DNA of 64,000 bases from Oasisia sp. SBJ-2009 (lineage: Eukaryota > Annelida > Polychaeta > Sabellida > Siboglinidae): positions 45,184,462 through 45,248,461 of the forward strand of contig OZ024862.1 in assembly GCA_964017155.1 (NCBI GenBank), given 5' to 3'. The translations under genes and the position numbers were made by a program. How positions within the stretch are numbered: position 1 is the first letter of the stretch; each line of letters starts with the position of its first letter. The notes below the pieces were generated by a model. The model was not told the DNA's origin and ran no database searches. It saw only the letters and a list, made by a program, of their open reading frames with translations. This document shows positions 36,575-48,145 of this stretch, in pieces.

Positions 36575-36853
36575 ATGAACGTAGGCGATGGTTTTGACGC
36601 AAATAAAGAAAAGAAAACAGCCGTGCAACTCTACATTGACCACAGGCGGGACTGTAAGACATCGGCTGCGTCGGTGGCTCTATATCCTGGCTGCGCTGGC
36701 AAGATTAATCCCGAGCACAAGTACTTCGAAGACAAATGCCAGTCGATTTGGCTCACAGACAACTCGGCCCGGGCCGAGCCGGCTCAAGATAACTCGTCGC
36801 CGATCACGAGACGACTCGGCGTCCATATGAGACAACTGGGGACATTTGTTTAA
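36575..36853 (+). CDS. 92-codon ORF of the palindrome element, right arm
   Basis: Inverted counterpart of 35506-35784, with the same length and ends and frame-preserving indels. The ATG lies about 70 bp after the inner GCGCATGCGC site (36498-36507), so that terminal repeat could be its promoter. The protein is hydrophilic, has a few Cys, no signal or membrane segment, and no recognised domain. Confidence 0.4.
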   Translation: MNVGDGFDANKEKKTAVQLYIDHRRDCKTSAASVALYPGCAGKINPEHKYFEDKCQSIWLTDNSARAEPAQDNSSPITRRLGVHMRQLGTFV

Positions 36854-38739
36854 ATTTTGCACCACCTAAATTTTGCTGTTATCATTATCTTTATCGAATT
36901 GCAATATGACATTTTTAACCACCGAATGAGTGTCAGTTTTATATTACAATAATAATATAATTCATGCTTAATGTAATATTATACTAGTTATTGTTTTGCT
37001 TGATTGATTTTATGTTAGTGAAATAGTTATGTGCATTATTACGTTTTTAATACAGTATTTAATGTATTAAAACTGCAATTAAAATGTCGCAAGCATAATA
37101 CCATAATGACCATAATTTTCATTTTTTTTATTTGTTTGTTATAAGATGCATGTCATGTTGACTAAATTGTTTATGATTGATATTGTTTGCGTACATTTCA
37201 TTATTTCAGTGCATTAAATTAATAATTATCTCAGGCATAATTATGTTTTACAAATATAACCCCTTCTACTTTAGGTATTACGCAGTTCCTGCTGTTAAAT
37301 ACTAGATTATCCGAAAATCTCACGTGTCATGATAACCCTTTTGTGCAATGTTTTTAAAATTCATTTATCTATGTATTTATATTTGTATTGAGCGTCGAAA
37401 ATAAATTCACCGTCATGTCATGTATATGTTTTACATTTCTCCTCTTACATAAACACTGTGTATATAATCAAAACACTGCAACCATAACGAAACTCAAAAC
37501 TGGCAGTGTTGACTATATGAGCTATTTTCCCATTTCGTTACATTACCCACTAATCTAGCATGTGTCATGGTAACCCTTTTGTATAACTATATAACTAGTA
37601 TTATGCCATTTGTGAAATGTATATATGTTTTACATTTCTCCTTTCTTACTTTTATGCTTATATTATGCATATTTACATTACTGTGTCAGATTTCAAGTGC
37701 ATGACATGTAGTTATATACCCTGTTAATAATGTCGGTATGGAATCAGTTACCATAAATTAGTAACGTATTCTAGATAATAGAGATCACGTAGCAAGTTTT
37801 TTTACATTAGTGCAATACACGAGCATGCTTTACATTACTGTGTCAGATTGCAAGTCGATTTATCTTCGCGCCTGACGCGTACATACGTCACTTAAATATT
37901 AATGTTACACAGGTAATCATCATTGTAGAGATGTTCTTTTGTCATCTTCCAGTAATAAACTGCTTCATACAATATTGCTACATTACACATGTGTGTATTT
38001 AATAATTCTGCATAAAGTAATACAGCAGTTATATAATTTCAGGAAACAGCAACTATATTCGTATTACTTTAACAAGATTTAACAAGATTGTTAAATTTAC
38101 TATATAAAAACATGAAGTCCATAAATCATTCTGCTATACTACAGCAATTACAATCTGCAGTTCTCAAAACGCAATTACTTTGGCCTGTTATGCCCTATGA
38201 ATAAAATAAATTCATCAAACAGCCATATGCTGTAGACTATGATGCCCCTGTTGTTTCTTTCGGTGCTCATGTAATTATTAATGCTCATATTTATTAATTA
38301 TAATGTCGTTATGGGTATATATTACTTACTTAGATTCATACCATTAACGCAAAAAAATACATTTATAATCATGCAATTGGGCTTATAAATTTTAAGTATT
38401 TTTTTCCATAGGCTATGACTTGTTATAATGGACTTATAAATATTAATCGAATATCCTTATGAATCGCTAGTAGCAGTAGTACGTTTACGCACCCGTACTG
38501 ATACTGATGCGAAGGGTAACGTGAAAGTACAACCAAGAAATCGCCTGTGCGTTGAATGCTCGGACCTTTATCACAAACAAACACGGTTCCGATGCTCGGC
38601 CTGCTGCACCGCGTCCGAGCACCGGGGAAAGTCAAAGTAGGCGCATGCGCGTTGAGTGCTCGGACCTTTATCACCAGCGAACACGGTTCCGATGCTCGGC
38701 TACGCAACAACGTCCTATAATTAACTGTACATTAAAGGG

Positions 38740-39810
38740 GACTGAAGCGGCCGAACAACCACAGCCCAAACCTAAGAACATATAATTTACAGCACTAGTG
38801 ACCATAATTTGACAAGCACAGCGTCACGGTATATTTTTAATAAATTTTCAAAGTGAGCTACTTTCGACACAGGGCGCCGCCATTCCGCCTGGCCATATTG
38901 CTGGTTGTACTCGGGTTTGTTTACAATCACCGGAAGCACGTGTCGATAGGCGGCGCAGCATAGCTTTCGCAAAAACGGACGAAACGCACTCAAACCATAT
39001 ATAATTAAACACATTAATGCACTGTATGCCTAATAGATATACCATAATTGTTAGTAAGCATTATTTCACATACTTCCACAAAGGATTCCTGTAGAAAAAG
39101 CAGGTTAGAGATGATGAAGTTTGCGTGTCCGCCGGCGGCGAGTTCAGCGGAGTCGGCGGTGGTCACTTTCGAACGCCGATTGTAAGCCTAATTTCGAATG
39201 TGCCGAGCACAACGAGGCGCTGAACATCAAAACATAAGCTTCGACCAGAGCTACAGGTCCGTGTTTGATTGATTTGCTTGCATATAAGTACGCAGCGACG
39301 AAGTAAAGTTCGTCGAACTCGACAGGAAAACCGGACATGTTTTCCTTATTTGGAATGTGATTCGGCGCGTAGGAAGTGACAAGCCAGCGACTCGGCACTC
39401 ACGAGTTCCGTCATGTATCGTTACGACTACAATTTAAAGATACTCAATCCACTCATTCCCGTAAAAATCGTTTGCTCCTAGCGATTATTAGTCATTTCAC
39501 AAAAAGCGGATGTATCAAATACTCATTAATGATTGTTTAGTTGGTTTATGCGTACATGTTACTTCATTTTTCTTAAATAAATAAAATAAATAAGAACTAT
39601 TTCGATTTTCGTTTCGACTGTATACACTAGAAACTCTATACGAAACCTAACTTTGGAAATGGAACTATGTTAGGAAACACGTCTGTTTCTTCTCGTTGGC
39701 GCGAGATCGACCCGCGTGATTGGTGCCTCGGAATCCTTCGACGCATGTGCTTGTGTTTGTTTTTCTTTCAATCTTTGGTGTGTACGTGTGGTCGCAGTTC
39801 TTTGTGCAAT
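38740..39810. other. 5' region of the transposase-like gene
   Basis: No coding exon supported. Bases 38860-39200 are CpG-rich with GCCGCCATT (YY1-like) near 38875, followed by AT-rich sequence, consistent with a promoter and 5' UTR. Confidence 0.35.
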
Positions 39811-40744
39811 AATGGGACGTCCACGGACGTATGCCACCAGTTCGGCGAAGAAACGAGCAAAGCAACTAAGAGAGAAACAGGTTCCGCGCGCGAGGATTTA
39901 TTTAGGAAAATCGATGGATCTATGGAATAAAGCAAAAGAAACGGTTGAGCTCGGCCTCGGAGCCGGAGGCATATCAGATGCAGCCTTCGCAAAACTTCTA
40001 CTCGACAGGTTAGTAATTTGTCAGCGTCAATCATTGTTATACTTTGTTGTATCAGTAAACGTATGAAATACTATAATGAAGTGGAATATGTTATGGTGAA
40101 AAACCGCGTAGATTTATTTTTGGCAATGCAGGCGATATATATACCGATGCAGTGGCTGGGGTAATCGATGGCGGCATCGGCCTGGGCTGTGGCCAGTGTG
40201 GGATCTGTGCCTGCGCTCTTGTCTTGGTATCCCTTCGAAATGCATTATGTTAGCACTCAACCAGCAGTTTATTTTCTTTAAAATTATTACTGACATTTCA
40301 CACCATTATACAAATTTCATATTAATTTATGAATACTCAGAGTCAGATAAACAGTCACAATAAAGATGCATATGTAAGACATTTTGGAAAATGAACACAT
40401 TGTAAAAACATTTTATTGAAAGCTGCAATCGGTAAAAAAGGTAATAAAGTAAAAAGTGCCCTGGGGGCTCGGTAACACAAGTTATTACTTATGTCCATGC
40501 GTCTTTGTAATAATCTGAGTAGAAGACGCATCAACATGAAAATGAGCCATTCTTTTCGTAATACTTGCCAACAATATAAACTATATATATACGAAGGCGA
40601 TATATATAAACATACTGAACATAGGTAATACATTAGGCCTTAGGATTACATAATGCAAAATCTCCATATATTTATTTAGTTACTATAACAAACAGTTTCT
40701 AAGATCTAAAAAATGATATCAAATAGATGATATTAAAAACGGTA

Positions 40745-41021
40745 TCCAGACATTTCGGTAAAGGACACTTTGGTAATGGACGTTTTGGTAACGGACATTT
40801 CGGTAATTGGACATTTGGGTAATAGGACGTTTCGGTAATAGGACATTTTGGTAACAGACATTTTGGTAATAGGGCATCTTGGTAACATGCATTTTGGTAA
40901 AACCAATAAATATTCTTTAAAGGCATTAATTAAAAGGCATTAATTTAAGATAAAAATGTATCGATAATGTAAAATTAAAATAAACAGTTGTATGTTCAGT
41001 CACATTTTAATTCAAACTCAC

Positions 41022-41052
<31 letters not shown>

Positions 41053-41440
41053 ATATGTATGACATTATCTTACATGTGTCTGGATTTAAATGTGTCCTGC
41101 TAGTCACAGGTTGGCTGTAGTGGTTGACCACTCTAGCCACCACCAATGCTATTTGGAAGCCATGTTCCCTTCAGAGGCAAGCACCTTACACCATGCCTGA
41201 CTGCAGGTGGGAAGCCAAGTTCCCTGTCTTCCCATCCTAATTTACAAATGGTTTAACTGACTGATATCTCAACTGGTTACCTCCTGATATGGCAGACTGG
41301 ACTTAGTTGTTTTACCGAAATGTCTTGTTACCAAAAAGTCCTGTTACCAAAAAGTCCTGTTACCGAAATGTCCTGTTACCGAAATGTCCATTACCAAAGT
41401 GTCAGTTACCAAAATGTCCTTTACCAAAATGTCATGGATC
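40745..41440. mobile_element. Foldback element 2 with tandem-repeat arms
   Basis: The left arm (40745-40905) repeats a unit of about 16 bp such as GGACATTTCGGTAATA. The right arm (41309-41440) has the inverted unit ACCGAAATGTCCTGTT. The 400-bp middle has no coding signal. Same architecture as foldback element 1 at 21915-22670 but unrelated in sequence. It lies in intron 1 of the transposase-like gene. Confidence 0.75.
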
Positions 41441-41779
41441 CATTAAAAACATACAACATGGTGAGGACTTAACAAACATTTTGCAGTAAATATTTATCCC
41501 AAAGGTACTGTAGTTTTATCATGGGAGCTTGCAGGGTTGGCACGTTTATGTCATCTGGGCAGAAACCACGGAAGAAATATTTCTACCCATGAGCAGAAAT
41601 ACCTTTCTCCCCTAGCTGTGACAAGTAATTTTAGACCTCGGACTAGTAACAGGCCAACAGCTGTCCCTTTTACATAATAAAATCATTTAGGACTAATTAT
41701 CGATAATGATGGACTACCAGCTAGCTAGAAATACTGTGCACCAGTCCCTACGGACAGTTGCCATCAGACTTGGACTCAA

Positions 41780-42835
41780 ATTAATTTGTATTTTAAAGTG
41801 TAGAAATACTTTTTTTTATAAAGTATTTGTATTTGACCATTATGAATGAAAAGTATTTGTATTGAAATACTTTCTTAAAGTATTTCACAATTTAGATACT
41901 GACAACGTATTTAAAAAAAGTATGTTTCATGATCACATGTAATGCTTGCCAAACTGAAGGCCTTCACTGCAAATCATCTTTCAACAAACAAGTTATTTTG
42001 AATCTTCAAAATACCCATCAACTGTAATGTAAGGTGACCTATTTAATTTTACAGACGTGGCTTATAGATTACAGTTAGAGAATGTCAGTGAGATTGCTGA
42101 GCCAAACGGCCTCTGCCATATTCGTAACAGTAATGGAAATTTGCACATAAAGTTCTGTGAATAAGATTTCATTGACATATCATAAAATTGCTTGTATTTT
42201 ATATTTGGTGTGCATTTGAAAATTACTTGAAAATACAATCAAATACACATAAAAATGTCCAATAAAAGGTAAAGCATTGCCTGGCATAAACTGGCTCACT
42301 AAAAAGTCAGGAGTCAAGACAGAATGTTTGTAACACCTGGTCAACAGTGGGCAGGCACCACTGTGGAAATTGGCCTGCAGTGAAGGTGGTCAAACATTAG
42401 CATAAATATTTGAATGGGAAGCCATTGAATCTTATCTATAGTCATAAAGGCAGGTATTCACAGGGAAGGTGCTTTAAAGAAACCTGCTGTGTAAACATCC
42501 TGGGCAAAGACAAAGGAACCGAGGTTTCCTCTGGTGCATGGGAAGAGCTATCCACTAGTTGGTACAGTAGTGCAGATAAGGAGAGTCTAGTAAATCTGCC
42601 TGCCAATTACTCTACAGTAGGCAACACACTTGAACCATAATGGAAAACCAGCCATGTATTTGAATCAAATTTCAAAAATGGCAGTGTAAATTAATAGTAT
42701 TTCAATAAAACATTGCTGTGTATTTGAATTGGAAATTTGATTTGACCGAGTTGTATTTGCATTTTATTTGACCGAATTGTATTTGATCCCTAAATGTGTA
42801 TTTGAACCCAACCCTTTTGTATTTGATATGTGGAC
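41780..42835 (+). mobile_element. Non-autonomous DNA-transposon-like repeat, copy 2
   Basis: Bases 42290-42830 match the complement of 21245-21740. Both ends are rich in AAGTATTTGTATTTG and TGTATTTGAAT, which can pair. Copy 2 is longer and includes about 500 bp absent from copy 1. No intact gene. Inserted in intron 1 of the transposase-like gene. Confidence 0.6.
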
Positions 42836-42839
42836 TGTC

Positions 42840-44508
42840 ATAGGTGAAAACCACCACTTTCTATCATGAAAGCATGGTTGTTTGACGAATATTAAATGAG
42901 GCAAGCAAGTAATATTGAATAATTGTATTTGTTTACAGATTATTGGATGTACGTGATTGATGTAACAAATACTTCTACCAGTGTATAAACTATTAATTAA
43001 AGCAAAACTTGTTAAGTTCTTATTATTTTCATAAAATCACAAAACACAAAGTGACAAACAAAAGTTAATCAAGTAAACTGCAAAGCACAATTTGATGTTC
43101 AAATTTTCTTACAATATTCTCATTCCAAATCCTCACTTATAGAAGCTGATCCATCATACAGACAACAGGGTGACTCAACAAAAGTGCAGCCAGCTTGCTG
43201 TTGCACCTAGCAATAGCAGTCCCAACTAAAGAACAAAGGGGATACTGACACGTTAACATACATGTTCTAAATACTAACCCATCCTTTTGTCAAACAGTAG
43301 TTGATGACACTGCCAGGCTTTGTTCACTGCTAGCTGTGTTCTCCTCTTTCACTAGAATGTTATGTAAATTTTACTTTTCAAACCTTATCTTTTTAATTTA
43401 TTTTATTTAAGCTAGCATACAGTGGCAATTAGCCAGATGACATTGATTCAAATAGTTTTTTTCGGTCCAACGGACTTATGTCATCACTTTGTGTGCGCTG
43501 ACCATTGTTAGCAGTCAAGCGTGTTATTAAAAAATTTGCATACTGTATATTTTATATGCACATGAAATGTAAATTTGATTTACAAATTTGTACTTTTGGT
43601 TCTAAAATGTTGGTACATTTAAAATTTTCCTTTTTCATTCGAAAGCTTCTATGAACCTTTTCCTCTAATTTGGCATATATGTATGTCTGAGAGTATTAAC
43701 AAACTAGTCATTTGTAAGGACATCTGAAGGCATTCTCAAAATGTTAAATGTGAGCAGATTGCCTGTTTCTGCAGGTCTTTTAGGAGATCTCAGGACACAG
43801 TACTCCTGTGGTGTTTGTGCAATTGGTGCTAAGTTGTGTAATTAATTACTTTGATAGGTGTTATATCAATAGCCCAGTAGAGGGCATAGGGGCTGACTTC
43901 TTAATAAATTACCTGTCCCTGACCTTGATGGGGGATTAGGGGCTGCATCAATAACCCAGCAGTTAAACTGGAAAATTTGATGCCTGTATGTTTTAAGCTT
44001 TATCTTCATGTAAGCTACCAATTTGACATGCAAGTTGTGGTTATTTCACTGTTTGTTTATTATCTTTAAAATGATGTAACTTTTGTGTCTACTGGTATAT
44101 ATTGTCACCTGCAAGTGACAATTGACACAGAGACAAAATATACAAGTATACATTGGAAATTCATACTGCTGTTCTCACAAAAAGGTGTCTGTGTTTCTAG
44201 TCAGCTCATATGAATAACCAGAGAAAAGGCAAATTAGGTGATTACATTGAAGATACTACACAGAGACCTTGATTCACAAAACCACATGTCATTCATAATC
44301 TCACAATATAGTCCAAAGAACTTAATGACCCATTGCTATATTACTTGACTTGTGTAACTTAATTTATTAACCTTTTTTATTTACATACATATTTCAGTAG
44401 TTTTTATATACATATTGTGAGCGCACTGAGTAACTGTTACTTAGAGATCATGTAGTTTAAGAACTAATAATAATACTACTCCTATGAATTCATTGTTTTG
44501 TTTAACAG
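42840..44508. other. Intron 1 remainder, no feature
   Basis: AT-rich, no supported exon. Bases 43860-43965 contain two diverged copies of a segment with ATCAATAgCCCAG and GGGGCTG. Confidence 0.4.
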
Positions 44509-46393
44509 CTTCAACACAAAGCCACACTTAACCTCGACACCACTGCAGCCCGCACATATGACACGATCTGTGGTTGCGCTATCAAGCATCAGTGGTCATA
44601 GCCCAGGTAGCACATTGTCACGTATTCAGTCTCTTCCTGAGGCTGGATGCAGCTCAGGACAGTTGCAACAAACGTAAGTATTTATTTATGTTTCCATGCA
44701 TGCTTTTATTGCCAATGGTTTTGGCCCAATTAATTAAACTTCCACTTTAGTGAAACGCCATATCATGCATGGCATCAAAATGGGTTCCACACAAAAAAGA
44801 TATGTTCAGTTGTGTTTGATTATTTTTATGTAAATATTATGTGTGTACTTGTGTGTGCTAAGACATCACAACTACTTCGTTTGGCCTGTTTCTACACACA
44901 ATGTGTGAAATACATTAAATAATACATAACACAACATTGGGTACACTGAAGTGGTGACACATTACCATAATTAAATTGTCGTTATCATGGCAGCTATTTC
45001 ACAATTCTAAATTCTTGGAGTTAATCACTACACTTTGTTGCAGTGACCCAAATGATGATGACCCATTGGGATTGGAGACTGTGGATCCTGGTGATACTAC
45101 ATACCACTTTGGAGATGACACATTAGAAGAGATACATAGGTACATATTTATATTGAACATATATTATTTAGTATGATTATAAATATACTTTTGCACTGCA
45201 TATGGTGTTAATGTATGTTGATTATGATGTTCACTTAAGTATTTTGAAATGATGTGAATGTAGCCAAATCAAACATTTATATTATGATGACAACTGACAT
45301 ATACCATTTATTCTAATTTGTATCAACTGGTCTGGCTGAGTGGAGAGGCTGAAGATATATACATTTATATATAGATACATAAATGTGTGTGCGTGCGTGT
45401 GTGTGCCAGTAATGAACAGTTCTGTTGCTGCATTCAAACAATTCGGCTGTGTGTCTAAGCATTGTGTATACATAATGAGAGAAGAAACCAATGAAGGCAT
45501 TATGTTTAAAAAAGACAACGGAGTGACTTTGAATTACCTAAATAAATGTCATTCATAATTACAAACTCACAATATGTATGCCAAAGCCCAAAAGTAATTC
45601 AACATTATTGTAGATTAAGTAATACATTGTGGTAAAATTGAAGTATTGATGGCAACAGTCACTTGTTTGCTTTTTAAATATAGGTGTCACATCGACATTG
45701 ACTCTCTAGAGAGTGTCACCCCATGTGATATTGTCCACGACATAGAAGAGACAGTGGCTGACACTACCACCCCAGAAGAAGAGGAAACAGCTACGGCAAC
45801 AACACCAGAAGAGACAACAGGGAAACCTTGCTTCATTGTTTATGAAGACTGTCTGCTGGAACTGGCAAACATGAAGGTATCTAGACACTTCTGTTCTACA
45901 ATCATGAAGCATAAGGGTGTCATAACTGGAATTAATAATGCTGACTTACCAAGCCATTGAAAATGTACATGCATCACTGATGGTTTAGTTTCTAAATGAT
46001 GGGGTTGTTTCTAAATTGTTGGTGTATTACATAAATCACTATGTGCCTATGTTTGAAATGTGGTGGCATTAAATTGTTTAACTTTTTCATACCGTGAGAA
46101 ATAATAGGGACATCAAAGACGGCCTGGAAAACATGTTCCTTAATAAACCTTTGGGATGCGTCTAAATGTTTTTGATATATGTGGAAGTATACTTTGACAT
46201 TCTTAAAGAACCTTATATGTTTTGTAGGTGAACGAATGCCTGTGTATCGATTACTGTTACTTTCTTTTGACGGTTATGCATATGTCTACTGGTATAGGTT
46301 GACAACATTTGCCAAGTTAAAGGGTGTGGAAGATCATTCAACATGAAAGTCAACCACATTGGAAGTGCTGCCGTACTTGTGTGGGTGAGTACC

Positions 46394-46395
<2 letters not shown>

Positions 46396-46442
<47 letters not shown>
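46396..46442. repeat. (TA)n microsatellite at the missing-core junction
   Basis: About 22 TA units. It lies between the exon ending AVLVW and the exon containing NVHHYVNFR, where the family normally has its core. Confidence 0.9.
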
Positions 46443-48145
46443 GCAGTTACTTTATGGATCATAAAGTACTGTCTGAAAAAGTGGAAGTTGTACTAAATGT
46501 ACGCTTCCTGAACAACGTTCACCATTATGTGAACTTCAGGTGTGTATTTAAACAGCTTCAGTTATGCAGTGTATACAACTGTTACACTGTTTATAAAACA
46601 CATTATGTATGAGCCAGTTATAAAGAATAACTCATACATTATCAGCCCAGTTAGTGTAGGTTGTCAGCATAATGTAGTTGTATGTAAAATGCAGATAATG
46701 TAATTATTGATGGCGATTGAAAACCTACAGAAAGGAAGTGCAAGTCTTCATGAAATATCATGCCCTTAGAAATGACATATGCATTAAACTTTCAGGCACA
46801 CTGGAGAGCTGGAAGCTTTTCATCACCACATCTTGATGTATGCTGCGAAACTCTTCACATTCAGGTAAATTAATCATGTATTACATATTTTTTGTATGAC
46901 TGGCTAAACGTTTGCTGAAAATCATACATAAACAGCAACATATATTATTATTGAATTTATTGGCTTTCGTGACCATTTTGTATTAACTATTATGTTCATG
47001 CTTACAAACGTGATATAAACAGTAATTCAAGGCATATTAAGTAAGAATATATTAACACATGTTCTAATGACTAGACAATAAATACAAGTCATAAACTCAC
47101 ATGTACATTGTAAATGTGTCATTTGAATTTTTTTACCTTACATGTAATATAACATAATGAACATAAAAAAATAATTATATTATGATCCTTTGTTAAAAAA
47201 CAAAGAAATGATTACATTAAAGTGTAGTTATTGCTTACAACAATTTGTATATAATGAAAAATTATTGACAAAGCTAACAGTATTGATTGCGACATTGTAA
47301 AATATACTGTGAGAAGGTAAAAAAATAAATTAATATACTATAAAATAACATAAATTGGTGATAATGTAAAAAAATTAAAATGCAAATAATTAAATACACA
47401 TTGTAAACATACAAAAACATTATAATCAGTATATAAAGAAATTGTTGCGACAAAGTTCACTGACATCTCTCGTATCTTACAGCTACCCGGTGTACGTCGC
47501 CAGAACGCAGCTGGCTGCAATAGATTTTCAAAAGCACAAGGACCGACCGTACCGCTTGAATGCTGCAGGAGAAATGATGTGAGTATTTCCAGTTACATTT
47601 ATATTAATTAAGTGTGTAGTGAAATTAATATATAAATTTAGAAAAAAATACTGGTACACACAAATTATCACAGCAATACTATTTGTGTAAAAGTATAAAT
47701 AGTACAAAGTTGATCAATACGGTTCATAATCAACCATGGAACTGCTACAAAACACACAAAGTGAACATTCTGAAGTGTCATGAATGTTGGTAACCAATGT
47801 TTGTACATAACGTTAACCCACTACTATTGAAGTATCGTTACAGAAATCATACCACAGTTATTAAAATAGCTTTGTCTTAATTACAGGTACAAACGGATGT
47901 ACAGTAAGAAATCAGGAAACTGGTACGCTGTACCAATCAAGACGCCAAAAACATACAATTACATCATAGAGATGCAGATGGATGCAGTACGAAGGAGGAT
48001 GGCTGACACAGAACTTGTCACGAGGCGTCGCAAACTGATGGCGGAGGACCCACGCAGGATAAGCAGAACGATGGCACCAACCGCTCCACCACCGACTAGC
48101 GAACTAGTGAGGCGTCACAGCTCCCGGATGACCAGGGGTGGTGAG

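Larger units (their letters stand above)
33015..38724. mobile_element. 5.7-kb palindrome: two inverted TTAA-flanked elements around a THAP exon
   Basis: The left arm (33019-35935) and right arm (36433-38720) are inverted copies with substitutions and indels. TTAA occurs at all four junctions: 33015-33018, 35936-35939, 36429-36432 and 38721-38724. Each arm also has its own terminal inverted repeat, because the outer and inner ends both read CGTAGCCGAGCATCGGAACC, then GGTCCGAGCACTCAACG, then GCGCATGCGC. Each arm is therefore a complete element of about 2.3 kb, and the pair is arranged head to head. The left arm contains a 595-bp later insertion. The spacer (35940-36428) is unique and encodes a THAP exon. 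TTAA is the target of piggyBac and Kolobok transposons, and Kolobok is known to encode THAP domains. Confidence 0.8.

Noticed and set aside
33015..38724. Palindrome as an assembly fold-back artefact
   Set aside because: The arms differ by many substitutions, indels and a 595-bp insertion with its own target duplication.
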